Part shown: positions 52,127 to 63,187 of the stretch, piece by piece
How positions within the stretch are numbered: position 1 is the first letter of the stretch
Layout: each line of letters opens with the position of its first letter
From: Ichthyophis bannanicus
Lineage: Eukaryota; Chordata; Amphibia; Gymnophiona; Ichthyophiidae
Assembly (NCBI GenBank): GCA_033557465.1
Contig: CM066031.1
Span: 1,067,062,444-1,067,126,443, forward strand
Reading direction: 5' to 3'
Length of the DNA: 64,000 bases
The notes under the pieces: model-generated
Database searches by the model: none
Told to the model about the DNA's origin: nothing
What the model saw: only the letters and a program-made list of their open reading frames with translations
Translations under genes and position numbers: made by a program

Positions 52127-52995
52127 CTTAGTTTAAAGCTTGTGTTTAGGTCTTTAAATTCTGTATTTACTAAGGGTTGGTGTAGAGGTCCTCAATGTAT
52201 GACTGATTTGGATAAAGAGCTGCACCTGAGAGCAGCCCCTTTCCTCTAAGACGTGTAAGTACCAATAAAGCTACAATTACCGCAGGGGCGGGTGGGTGTT
52301 GGGGGGAGGGAGGGAAGGAAATAAGACCTATTAAAAGAGGGCTGTTACAAGGTACCCTGTCCTGTACCCTCAGCGGGGGGGAAGGGGGTAGTCCCTCAGG
52401 TAGGCTAGAGCAGGAAAAATGTTTAAAACGCAGCAGGTTCTGGGGACAGAGCAGGGAGAGATATTTAATTTAAAGTAACAGTTAACCTGGCTACCACACA
52501 AAGGCCAGTTAGTTGAGAGAGGCAAGGTAAGTTATGCAGCTGAGAAAGCTGAAGTGCAAAACTAAAGGGAACAGGGAGGTGAAGTAGCACACCAATAAGA
52601 CAACAATAAATACAGCTAGAACTCACAGCAAAGTTGTCACAGGAGTTAAATATCCACCTCTCTAGCAGAGCACTGTGAGGGCACTGCTCTTCCCAGAGCA
52701 GAGAGAGGCAAACAGAACAAACTATGCACGGCAAACAGAACAAACTATACAGACTTTGCAGCTTGCCCCAGTACATCCAAAAATAGGCCGCCTCTCTCTT
52801 AGTGCACTGCTGCCCTTGTGGACGTTTCAGCCTGCTTCAAAACATCTAAAACCTAATTCCTCCACAGAGTGTACTGCTTTCCCCTGTGGACTTTACAGCC
52901 TGTCAGAGCATCCAAAACAGTCTTCCTATACCTTAGTGCACTGCTGCTCTCGTGGACTTTGCAGCATACTTCTAGGAAGAACATTGGGGAAACTT
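52127..52995 (-). promoter_or_regulatory. CR1-B putative 5' leader with 67-bp tandem units
   Basis: This lies upstream of ORF1. It contains G/A-rich DNA (52285-52400) and then a tandem array. GTGCACTGCTGCC, GTGTACTGCTTTC and GTGCACTGCTGCT begin at 52802, 52869 and 52936, exactly 67 bases apart. Each is followed by TGGAC-TTT/GTTTC-CAGC. A less regular unit starts near 52678 and includes a 21-bp direct duplication (GGCAAACAGAACAAACTAT at 52708 and 52730). The promoter role is inferred from position; the 5' end of the LINE is not defined. Confidence 0.45.
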
Positions 52996-54254
52996 TGCTT
53001 TCCTCAGGCAAAGAGGGCTCAGAAGAGCATTATTACCCTATGAACAAATTCAAGCTTCAGCCACCTCTCCCTACCCCTTCTTCTCCTAGCTCCTGGCAAA
53101 GATGTTATAAATTGGCTGTTGGAAAGAATTTGGAGGGGGAGATGGGTCTGCTGAAGTGTATAATGTAAGGAAGGGCATGAATAAGGCATGAGTCTGGGCA
53201 GGGTGGTGAACAAGGAAAGGGGAGTAACTGAGGGGGGAGGGGCATGATTAAGTCTACTCCCAGTCACTCCGCCCTTGCACCCCGTCTCCACCATACATAT
53301 ACTGCCACCACTCACTCAGACCCTGCATCCACATCATCCCACCCTGTCCCGGAATTCACACTGGCCCACTCAATCAGCATTCTTCACCTAACCATCAGGC
53401 AAATTTGACAGTCGCCTAAAGTGGCAGTGTCAAAGAGCAGGGCACTCAAAGCTAAACAATAGCCAAGTCAAGGTAGAGGGGGGTAAAGCTTAAGGTCTGC
53501 CTAGGGCACTAGGGAGCCAACACGTTCAACCAACTCTGGGGCTGGCCTGTCTGCATCCATACCTCCTTCCACACACATAGAAGAGGCTGAATAGCACAGT
53601 AGCAGCTGTCCTGCATGCACTTCCCATGTCAGTAATATGTCTTCTATGCCTTGCTATTAACCATCTGATTTCTGTTCCTTCCTCCTTTGCTGAAGCACTG
53701 TAAAGAAAAAGTCCATCTAGCTGAGAAGATCTAGGCAAAAAAAGGCAATTATGGCAGATAATTACCTTAAAAAGCATTGATATAAATGTTACATGGTTAT
53801 ATTTATTTTGTTTGCATGATAATTTCATTTGGTTATCACGTGGGGTCAGGTGAATTTTCACCTGCTGAAATGAAGTCACATCATATAACGTTTTGAGAAG
53901 CACAGTTCTAGAGACACATGAGGCAGTTTGAGGTAGTATGTGCCTCTTTAAAAAATTATACAAGTAAGACTCATAGTAGACTTGTCTAGAAGCAAAAGAA
54001 ATACTAAGTGAATGATAAATGATGGAGGCTTCTTATTTTAACTCACTCTAAGGTACACATATTGAGGGCTAAGAGCTTTGTTTCCATCATTTGATCATTT
54101 GCCTCTCTTCCGATAATACATACATTTCTTGGCAATTATGCATGGAACAATGAAAATTTAAATTTTTAAAATTCTGCTTTGATTAAGTGACAGTTATGCT
54201 CATTGAAATCTATTTGACTTGTTATGACTATGGTATAATTGTTAAAAACTACAT
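52996..54254. other. Non-coding DNA between LINEs
   Basis: Nothing recognisable is seen; a 145-codon minus ORF (53963-53526) has no motif. Confidence 0.5.
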
Positions 54255-54355
54255 AAAAACATAAGAATTAGGGTCAGACAAAAGGTCTATCAAGCCCAGC
54301 ATCCTATTTCCATCAGTGGCTAATCCAGGTCAGAACTATTTAGCATATCGCAAAA
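54255..54355 (-). mobile_element. Old CR1 tail, part 1
   Basis: ACATAAGAATTAGGGTCAGAC, CAAGCCCAGCATCC and AATCCAGGTCAGAACTATTTAGC: a diverged CR1 3' tail. It continues beyond D9 and CR1-C at 59925-59942 and 62454-62700. It is the oldest layer of this nest. Confidence 0.8.
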
Positions 54356-54525
54356 GATGAAATTAGTTCTTACCTGCTAATTGTCTTTCCTTGAGCTTTC
54401 TCCGGGCCAGTCCAGGGAAAGGTAGGGTTGTCAATCCCCTATAACAACTGAGGACTGAAGGCTCCAAGCTTTTTCTGTGATGTGAAGCCACTCCCCCTCT
54501 GGGTAATCTGGCAGTCTCCTTCTGA
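54356..54525 (-). repeat. D9 recombinase-side terminal repeat
   Basis: Inverse of 59755-59924. TCCAAGCTTTTTCTGTGATG (about 54462) pairs with CATCACAGAAAAAGCTTGGA (about 59830). Confidence 0.9.
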
Positions 54526-54772
54526 CAAAGCAACTAAACAGAAAGAAAACTAAACACAATAGATTAACCCTTGAAAAACTGATAATGTTCTATAGTCCTT
54601 AAACAGCAACAACAAAGGTTGTTTTTTTTTTTTTGGTTTTTTTTTAAATAGACTAGCTGTGAATGGTCTAGAAAGTGTACTAGAAGCCCCAAAATGACTC
54701 ATGCGAGCACATATGATGTAATACTGTAGAGGCTTGCAAAGACCAACTCAATCGAGATAGCAAACAGGGGGG

Positions 54773-54877
54773 GACCCTGGACTGGCCCGGAGAAAGCTCA
54801 AGGAAAGACAATTAGCGGGTAAGAACTAATTTCATCTTCCTTATCGCTTCTCCGGGCCAGTCCAGGGAAAGGTAGGG
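54773..54877 (-). repeat. D9 internal complementary region (ICR)
   Basis: The inverse of the left terminus (to GTAAGAACTAATTTCATC) is fused to the inverse of the right terminus (TTCCTTATCGCTTCTCC ... GGTAGGG). The GAT of the joint is also present at the genomic left edge (54356-54358). Confidence 0.9.
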
Positions 54878-54894
54878 CAGTACCAAAGCAGTAC

Positions 54895-55990
54895 CTAAGA
54901 ATGGGAGGGACCCGCTAAACCAGCGATAAGAGCCGATGCTCCCACTTTTGCATCGTCCCTGGCCTGAACATCCAAGCGGTAATGCTTAGTGAAAGAATGT
55001 AAGGAAGACCACGTCGCCGCTCTGCAGATATCTACCGGAGGAACAAAGGCAAATTCCGCCCAGGAAGTCGCCAGAGCTCGTGTTGAATGAGCCTTGAGAC
55101 CCATAGGTGGCGTAACCCCCCGGGCAGAGTAAGCTGCTCCAATAGCCGAGCGCACCCAGCGAGCAATAGTAGCCTTTGATGCCGCTTGGCCCTTACGGGG
55201 GCCGGCCCACTGGATAAAAAGTCTGTCCGTCTTCCGAAACGGCTGGGAGATCTTAAGGTACGTCCTCAATACTCGGCTAAGATCTAAATGCTTCAGAGCC
55301 CGGTCCAGAGGTGAACCGTCGCGCTGAGAGAATACGGGCAAAGCCACTGATTGGTTAACATGAAAAACAGACAGCACCTTAGGCAAAAACGAGGGCACAG
55401 GCCGCAGTAACACTCATTCGGGCAGAAATTGCAGATAAGGCTCCCGGCAAGACAAGGCCTGCAAATCGGAAATTCGTCTTGCCGAACATAAGGCCACGAG
55501 AAAAGCTGTTTTCCAAGAACACTCTCAAATTTGTTGAGCACAGATGGAAGTTAAGGGTGACCGAGAAAAGGCTTCTAACACAATATTCAAATCCCAAGGA
55601 GGTACGATAGGTCGCCGTGGAGGATGGAGAAGTTTTGCTGCCCGCAAAAAACGCTGCACATCCGGATGGGCCGACCGGCGGCGATGGCGAATTAACCCCC
55701 GAAAACAAGACAGCGCAGCGACATGCACTTTAAGGGTATTTAGAGCCAGACCCTTATCCAATCCCTGCTGCAGAAATAGGAGAAGATGAGGCACAGTAGA
55801 AGCCATTGGCGACACCTTGCGCTGAGAACACCAAGTCTCAAATAACCGCCAGACTCGAACATATAACAAAGAGGTCCCAGGCCTCTTAGATTGAAGCAAA
55901 GTGGCTACCACGGAATCTGCATAACCCTTGCTTGTCAAGCGAGACCTTTCAAGAGCCAAGCCGTAAGCAAGAAGCGATCCACTCGCGGCA
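54895..55990 (-). pseudogene. D9 tyrosine recombinase
   Basis: One frame throughout, broken by TGA stops near 55525 and 55415. N-terminal SAM-like part: S-L-L-A-Y-G-L-A-L-E-R-S-R, V-W-R-L-F-E-T-W-C, L-K-V-H-V-A-A-L-S-C-F-R. Catalytic part: C-S-A-R-R-I-S-D-L-Q-A-L-S-C (first Arg), K-A-T-I-A-R-W, A-H-S-T-R-A (55075-55089), I-C-R-A-A-T-W-S-S-L-H-S-F-T-K-H-Y (nucleophilic Tyr codon 54979-54981). All catalytic residues expected of a DIRS recombinase are present. The start overlaps the end of the RT-RNase H-methylase ORF (55935) by roughly 50 bases in a different frame. Confidence 0.9.
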
Positions 55991-58074
55991 TGAGTATCGG
56001 ACCCTGATGTAATTGGTTGACTCGAAGTGGAAGAGGCCACGGCGGAGCTACAAGGAGGTGAACGAGATCGGCATACCACGGACGACGAGGCCAATCGGGC
56101 GCAATGAGAATCACCAGACCGCGGTGTTGCGCAATGCGCTGGATAACTCGACTCAACATCGGCCAAGGCGGGAAGACGTACAGGAGAGAGTCGAGAGGCC
56201 ATGGCTGAACGAGGGCATCGAGACCTTCTGACATGCGCTCTCTGCGCCTGCTGAAGAAACGGCTGGCTTTGGCATTGTTGAAGGAGGCCATGAGATCCAT
56301 CACTGGCCGTCCCCAACGCACTGTCAACTGGTGAAATATTGCCGCATTCAATTCCCATTCCCCTGGATCGAGGAGATGGCGGCTGAGATAGTCCGCCTGT
56401 ACATTTTCCTTGCCAGCGACGTGCGCCGCCGACAGAGCTATTAGATTGCTTTCCGCCCATTCCATCAATTTCTGACATTCGGAAAGGAGAGAAGGAATCT
56501 TTGTTCCGCCCTGACGATTGATATACGCGACTGTTACGGCATTGTCGGAGAAAATCTTGACTGCTGTCCCGTTGAGCAACGATTCGAAATGAAGCAGAGC
56601 TAATCGAGCCGCTCGAAGCTCGAGTCTGTTGATCGACCAAGAGCTTTCCTCTGGGGTCCAAGTACCCTGGTGCAATGCGAGACTGACAATGAGCTCCCCA
56701 GTCCGAGAGACTGGCATCCGTGGTGACTAACACCCACGAGGGATCCCGTAAAGGAACACCTGCCGTGAGGTGATCTCGAATCAACCACCACTGTAGACTG
56801 TGACGCACTTGCTCTGGATAGGGCAGAAGTTGAGAAAGTGGATGAAGTTGCGGTGACCAGCGGGAGAGCAACGCTTGCTGCAAGGGTCGCATGTGAGCCC
56901 TGGCCCACGGTACTAGATCCAGTGCCGCCGCCATGGAACCCAACAGTTGTAAATATGTCCACGCCGACGGCGCTGTTAAGCTGAGAAAGGCTTGGACTTG
57001 TCGCACGAGTTTCTCCACGCGAATTTCGGGCAAAAAGACTTTCCCCTGTGCGGTGTCGAAAAACGCTCCGAGATAAGTCAGCTGTTGCATCGGTTGTAAG
57101 TGACTCTTGGCCTAATTGAGCACCCAACCTAGCTGCTCGAGAAGCTGAACCACCCGAGCCGTTGCCTGGATGGACGCTACTCGCGAGTCGGCTCTGATCA
57201 ACCAATCGTCGAGATAAGGATGAACTCTGATACCTTCCTTCCGAAGCGCAGCTGCCACTACCACCATCAGCTTGGTGAACGTACGCGGAGCCGTAGCGAG
57301 ACCGAAGGGCATCGCCCGAAATTGGAAATGACCCATGGGAAGGGCGAAACGTAAATAACGCTGATGCGAGGGCCTGATGGGAATATGCAGATAGGCTTCC
57401 GTGAGATCGATGGAGGAGAGAAACTCTCCCGGCTGTACCGCTCGAATTACAGTACGCAGCGTCTCCATGCGAAAGTGAGGCACCCGCAAAGTACGGTTGA
57501 CACCTTTGAGATCTAAGACGGGTCGAAAAGTATCTTCCTTTTTGGGAACCACAAAATAAATCGAGTATCGACCGCAACCGTATTGGTCTAGAGGGACGGG
57601 AACTATCGCCTTCAGCTGCAACAGGCGACGGAGTGTGTCCATAATGGCCTGTTTCTTCCAACCGGGAGCACAGGGAGACACCACATAGGCGGGTAACAAC
57701 GGGCAGGCGAAATCTAGTGCGTATCCCTTCTGAATGATCTCTAACACCCATCTGTCGGAAGTAATGTTGGTCCAGGCCGCCAGATAGTCCTGTAGGCGAC
57801 CTCCCACAGGAACCAGCGGCTGGACCAGCAGACCTTCATTGCGGCTTCTTAACAGAGGGTTGGGAGGCACTAAAGTAGGATCTGCCAAATCCTCTGGCTC
57901 CACGAAAGGAATGTCCCCGAAAGTTGGAACGGCCTCTGGAATAGGGCGCAAAGCGCGCCCCACGAAATCTATGAGAGTCTCGGCCGGAACCTCTGAAACT
58001 GGGATTCGATCGCGTAGGCTTGGGCTTGTCTTCAGGCAAACGTCCTCCTTTCGAGTCGCCCAAATCCTTAACAA
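55935..58074 (-). pseudogene. D9 reverse transcriptase-RNase H-methylase-like protein
   Basis: Frame 58074-57112 holds the RT: F-V-V-P-K-K-E-D-T-F-R-P-V-L-D-L-K, S-I-D-L-T-E-A-Y-L, F-G-L-A-T-A-P-R-T-F-T-K, Y-L-D-D-W-L-I (57196-57216). A stop at 57112-57114 is followed by the same frame (from 57090) with the connection and T-T-D-A-S of RNase H. A frameshift near 56650 leads to 56717-55935: I-N-R-L-E-L-R-A, F-S-D-N-A-V-T-V-A-Y-I-N-R-Q-G-G-T, D-L-M-A-S-F-N-N-A, Y-V-F-P-P-W-P, L-I-A-P-D-W-P-R-R-P-W. RT and RNase H catalytic residues are intact. The start overlaps gag by about 240 bases. Confidence 0.9.
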
Positions 58075-59321
58075 TTTTCTCTAACGCCTCACCAAAAAGC
58101 AATTTTCCCTGATAAGGCAACTTACTAAGTCGCAACTTGGAGGAGACATCTGCCAACCAGTTGCGTAACCAAAGAAAACGCCTGGCAGCTACCAGCGAGG
58201 CCATGGTTTTAGCTGCAATCCGCAGCAAATCATAAAAGGCATCCGCCATATAAGCAGCGGCAGATTCTAATTTTGCCACATCTGGAACTGCAGATGTAGC
58301 CTCAGCGGACGCGTCACCCTGTAACCAACGAATGGAAGCCCGAGATACATAAGCCCCACAAACAGCCGATTGTAGCGCCAAGGCACTACAATCAAAAGCC
58401 TGTTTAAGCAGAATTTCCAATTTCCTATCTTGCAGATCTTTAAGAGCCGCTGCACCTTCTACAGGGATAGTAGTCTTTTTGGTTACTGCGGAGATAATGG
58501 CATCCACCTTCGGCATGCGAAATAAGTCCTTTATCTCCTGAGGAAGGGGGTATAAGCGAGACAAAGCGCGGCTGCCACGCAGCGAAGCCTCTGGACACTC
58601 CCACTCCGAATCAATCATTTGTTTGATAACTCGGTGCAAGGGAAAAACACCTTTGCTCAGTTTTAAAACCCTGCAGTAACGGATCTTCCAAAGGTTCCGT
58701 AGAAGCCGTCGGAAGAAGCAGGTGAAGCGCTGCCAAAGAGTGGGAAATGAGAGCAGAGAGTTCCTCTTTACGGAAAACCCTGAAAATGTTAGGATCCTCT
58801 CCAGGAGCTATCTCCCCTTCCTCTAAATCCTCAGCTTCTAAATCCAAAGCTGGGTCGGACAGAATCTCAGGATCCCCCTGCCCCACTAGCAGAGATTCCT
58901 GAGATAACAAAGGATCCTTAACCATTTCCTGAAAATTAGAAGATCCCTCCCCTGGATCATCAGCAACTGGAATAGGCAGGGAAACTGGTACCGGATTAGA
59001 AACAGACGGAAGCCCTGGAGGCTGAGAAGAGCGCAGCAGAAATGCTCTGTGCATTGCCAGAATGAATTCTGGCGAAAAAAATGAAGGCATAACTTCCGGA
59101 GGCATAGCAGAGGTGAGAGAGGGTTTATCTGGTGAAATCGCCTCTTTAGAGGATTTTGCCTTTCGTTTATGCGGCTTTTGAGGCTCAGCTAGAGCAGTGC
59201 CCGGCGCTGCCAAAATGGCCGCCTTTCCCGCCTTTTCGGCGAGTAAAACTGACTCTGGCAAATTAAGTAAAGGCTTCTCTGCCATGTTAAAAGAACTCCC
59301 CAAGTGAACAACGAAGCACAA
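57836..59321 (-). pseudogene. D9 gag-like protein
   Basis: Two frames, 59321-58611 and 58639-57836, joined by a single frameshift near 58630. The N-terminal part is K-rich and then acidic, with F-F-S-P-E-F-I-L-A-M-H-R-A-F (about 59070-59030). It lacks the C-X2-C pairs seen in D1, D6 and D8. The body has D-P-L-L-Q-G-F, H-R-V-I-K-Q-M-I-D-S-E-W, T-K-K-T-T-I-P-V-E-G, F-L-W-L-R-N-W-L-A-D-V-S-S-K and L-L-F-G-E-A-L-E-K. The C-terminus is rich in F-R-G and S-R-G repeats (about 57990-57880), an RG-rich basic tail likely to bind nucleic acid. Confidence 0.9.
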
Positions 59322-59754
59322 CTAGTCGAAAACAACGACGAAAACGCTGGATAAACGACGCTGAAAAAAAACCCGCCACGGAGCCCGCGGTCCCGAGCCG
59401 GAGGAAAAAACAACAACACTGAAGAACACTCACTGGATAAGAGAAACTGAGCCGGTACCCCGGTTTCGCTGCTAGCGTGGACACAGGGGAGAGCTAGAGC
59501 TGTGAAGACAGAGGAGAAAACTGGGGCCCCCAGTATCACTCTGGTACGCGAGACGGAGACAGTGTAAGAGGCAGGCTCTACCTCACACTGTGTAGAAAAG
59601 TCACTCAACGTCTCTGCACGCTCTTAAAGGCATAGTGCCTCTCAATATTAAATAACATAAGGACTATAGAAGGATCAGCTCTGCTAGAGCCAATAAATAA
59701 ATTTTCAAAAACAAAAAATAAATACAAGCTACCGGTAGGAGTAATGCTGAGGGA

Positions 59755-59924
59755 GAAGAGAGAATCGATCCTCTATAGTTGCTGAGGACTGAAAGACTGC
59801 CAGATTACCCAGAGGGGGAGTGGCTTCACATCACAGAAAAAGCTTGGAGCCTTCAGTCCTCAGTTGCTATAGGGGATTGACAACCCTACCTTTCCCTGGA
59901 CTGGCCCGGAGAAGCGATAAGGAA
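59755..59924 (-). repeat. D9 gag-side terminal repeat
   Basis: Inverse of 54356-54525. It contains an internal inverted pair AGTTGCTGAGGACTGA (59777) and TCAGTCCTCAGTTGCT (59853). Confidence 0.9.
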
Positions 59925-59942
59925 GTAGCAGATTCCATGCTA

Positions 59943-62453
59943 AGAACATAAGAACATAAGAACATAAGAAATGCCATACTGGGTCAGACCGAGGTCCATC
60001 AAGCCCAGTATCCTGTTTCCAACAGTGGCCAATCTAGGTCATACGTACCTAGCAGTTTCCCCAAAAGACACAGGTTCTGCAGTGCTTGTACTAGGCCAAG
60101 CATTGATATCCTGGGTCCCTTTTTAATAGTGGTTTATGGACCTTTCCTCCAGGAACTTGTCCAAACCTTTTTTAAACCCAGCTATACTAACAGCCCTTAC
60201 TACATCCTCCGGTAACAGATTCCAGAGTTTGATTACACGTTGAGAGAAGAAATATTTTCTCCTATTTGTCTTAAATAGTTTAAACTTTATCTACATTACA
60301 AGCACACTAGTACTTCTATATTCTGATAGCGAAAACAAGTTATCCACTTTAATCCGTTCCACTCCATTCGTTAATTTATACACATCTATCATATCTCCCC
60401 TCAGCCTTCTCTTATACAGGTTAAATAGCCCTAACCTATTTACCCTCTCTTCATAGGAGTAGCCTTCCATCCCCTTCACCAATTTGGTGGCTCTTCTCTG
60501 TACTTTTTCTAATAACTCTATGTCCTTTTTAAGATACGGTGACCAGAATTGCACACAATATTCAAGGTGCGGTCGTACCATGGAGCGATACAGAGGCATT
60601 ATAATATCCTTTGTTTTATTCTCCATCCCTTTCCTTATGATACCTAGCATTCTATTTGCTTTCTTGGCCGCCGCTGCACACTGGGCGGAGGGTTTTAACA
60701 TGTTATCCACGATGACTCCTAAATCTTTTTCCTGGTGGTGGTTTCTAATGTGGAGCCTTGCATCTTGTAACTATAGTGTGGGTTGTTCTTTCCTAGGTGC
60801 ATAACTTTGCACTTGTCCACATTAAATTTCATCTGCCATTTTGATGCCAGTTCTTCCAATTTATCCAGATCCTCCTGCAGTTTTCCACAATCCTCTTGGG
60901 TTTTAACAACTTTAAACAGTTTTGTGTCATCTGCAAATTTGATTACCTCACTAGTTATTCCCTTCCAGGTCATTTATGAATATGTCAAAAAGTAGCGGAC
61001 CCAGTACAGATCCCTGGGGTACTCCACTATTCACCTTTTCCATGGGAATATTGGCCATTTAGCCCTACCCTCTGCTTTCTATCTTTTAACCCGTTCCCGA
61101 TCCACAATAGTACCCTGCCTCCTATCCCATGACTTTTAGCTTCGCCAAAAGTCTCTGATGGGGGACCTTGTCAAAAGCTTTCTGAAAGTCCAGATACACT
61201 ATATCAACCGACTCACCTTTGTCTACCTGTTTATGCACACCTTCAAAAAACGATCAGATTAGTAAGACAAGATCTTCCTTGTCTAAAGCCATGTTGGCTG
61301 TCTCCCATTAGGCCATGACTATCTACATGCTGTGTAATTTTGTTCTTTATGATGGCTTCTACCATTTTCCCTGGTACTGACGTCAGGCTCACCGGTCTGT
61401 AATTTCCCGGGTCACCCCTGGAACCCTTTTTTAAAATTGGTGTTACGTTGGCGACCCTCCATCTTCAGGTATTACAGATGATTTTAATGAAAGTTCACAG
61501 ATTACCAATAACAGGTCTGCAATCTCATATTTCAGTTCTTTCAACACTCTGGGATGTATACCATCCGGTCCAGGTGATTTGCTACTATTCAGTTTATCAA
61601 ATAGTTGTAATATATCTTCCGTGTAGCGATATTTCTCTCAATTCCTCTGCAGTATCACCTTTAAATACCACTTCAGTCTTGGGTAACACCCCTACATCTT
61701 CCTCAGTAAAGACCGAAGCAAAGAATTCATTCAGTCTCTCTGCTATAGCCTTGTCTCTCTTACTGCCCCTTTTACCCCTCTATCATCTAATGGTCCAATT
61801 GACTCTCTCACAGGCCTTTTGCTACGAATGTACTTGAAAAAGTCTTTATTTCGTGTTTTTGCTTCCGTAGCAAGTTTCTTCTCAAATTCCCGCTTTGCCT
61901 GCCTTATCAATGCTTTGCATTTAACTTGCCAGTGCTTGTGCTGTTTCCAGTTTTCATCATTTGGCTCTTTTTTCCATTTTCTGAAGGTTGCTCTTTTGGC
62001 AGCAACAGCCTCTCTGACCTCACCTTTAAACCATGCTGGCAGTTTTTTGGACTTTCTTCCACTTTTCTTAATGCGTGGAATACAGCTGGTCTGGGCTTCG
62101 AGGATAGTATTTTTAAATAACACCCAAGCTTGCTGTAAGTCTTTAACCTTTGGAACCGCTCCTTTTAGTTTTTTCCGAACTATATTCCTCATTCTATCAT
62201 AGTCACCCTTTTGAAAGTTAAAAGGTAGTACTGTGGATTCCTTACTATCTGTCCTCCACTGATTAAATCAAACATGATCATACTATGATCACTATTGCCA
62301 AGTGGTCCCAACACCCTTATTTCTTGCACCAGATCTGGCGTTCCACTAAGGACTAGGTCCAGTATGGCTTCCCCTCTGGTCGGTTCATGAACCAGCTGCT
62401 CCAAGAAGCAGTCATTTATTTCATCTAGAAACTTTATCTCTTTAGCTTTGCTA
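59943..62453 (-). pseudogene. CR1-C LINE, 5'-truncated
   Basis: The tail holds three AAGAACAT units (59942-59966). Then come the 3' untranslated region (59967-60300), the RT C-terminus (60710-60291: [17 protein letters not shown]), the RT core (60973-60719 with K-F-A-D-D-T-K-L-F-K-V-V, and upstream to 61560), the linker, and the endonuclease end (62404-62189: H-E-P-T-R-G-E-A-I-L-D-L-V-L-S-G, G-N-S-D-H-S-M-I). It is truncated inside the endonuclease at 62453. TGCTA at 59938-59942 and 62449-62453 may be a target duplication. Scattered indels make it inactive. The sequence is close to CR1-B and uninterrupted at D7 and D8 insertion points. Confidence 0.9.
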
Positions 62454-62700
62454 CTTATTCCCAGGGATGATTAGTGGCTTTCCCCAGGTTTACTTTAATT
62501 GTCAATAGACTTTTTCTCCAGGACCTAGCATAACTGTTTTAAAAAGGTTTTAACTAACTGCTTTTACCACATCCTTTGGAAACAAGTTCCTAAGCTTAAT
62601 TATGTATGGAAGGAAAATATTTTGGCTTATTTCTTTTAAAATGTACTACTTTGTAACTTCCTGGTGTGTCCCCTTACTCTTTGTTCTTTTTGAAAGATTA
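62454..62700 (-). mobile_element. Old CR1 tail, part 2
   Basis: CTTATTCCCAGGGATGATTAG, GGCTTTCCCCAGG, CTTTTTCTCCAGGACCTAGC and CCACATCCTTTGGAAACAAGTTCC continue the tail begun at 54255-54355, with the piece 59925-59942 between D9 and CR1-C. Confidence 0.75.
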
Positions 62701-63040
62701 ATTAATCACACAAGCTCTTTCAAGCTAGCCGAGGATAGTCTGAGGATCGCAGTCATCAAATCTAGACATAGATTTTCTATTACTGTAGGCTCTGACTGGG
62801 TCACTCAAGGACATTCCCTTTCTTCTTGCTGAGCCATTCTACTGTTTTTGCTTTGTGTTCAAGATCACTGCCCTACTGAAAAAGTGAATCGCCTCCCCAA
62901 TCCCAGGTCTACTGCAGACTGGGACAGCTTTTCCTCCAGAATCTACCAGTGCTTTGCACCATCCATCTTCATTGATCTTCACAAGCTTCCCTGTCCCTGC
63001 TGCTGCAAAGCATCTCTACAACATAAGGCTATTACATGCG
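62700..63040 (-). pseudogene. Tc1-like transposase relic
   Basis: The minus-strand translation from about 63035 reads C-F-A-A-A-G-T-G-K-L-V-K-I, then a decayed region corresponding to the D-N-D-P-K-H part of Tc1 transposases (about 62870). After that comes V-E-W-L-S-K-K-K-G-N-V-L-E (about 62840-62800), with frameshifts and a stop between them. This is the C-terminal half of the DDE domain. The catalytic residues are not all recoverable. Terminal inverted repeats were not found. Confidence 0.7.
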
Positions 63041-63187
63041 TTACTGAAGAGATAAAATTAGCAGGGTGATGTGCTATATTTCCTCTACACCATACATATC
63101 TCACTTAGAACAGAGATCAACAAAGCTCCACTGTGGTTTCAGAGCACAACAAACTTCTCCTACATGCATGAAATATCTTCTGAGTCA

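Larger units (their letters stand above)
54356..59924 (-). mobile_element. DIRS copy D9, family A, best-preserved structure
   Basis: The 5.57 kb element has left end GATGAAATTAGTTCTTACC and right end GAGAAGCGATAAGGAA. Order on minus: terminal repeat (59755-59924), leader (59325-59754), gag (59321-57836), RT-RNase H-methylase-like ORF (58074-55935), recombinase (about 55990-54895), ICR (54773-54877) and terminal repeat (54356-54525). The defects are few: one frameshift in gag, one stop and one frameshift in RT-RNase H, and two stops in the recombinase. It is inserted in an old CR1 tail with no visible target duplication. Confidence 0.95.
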
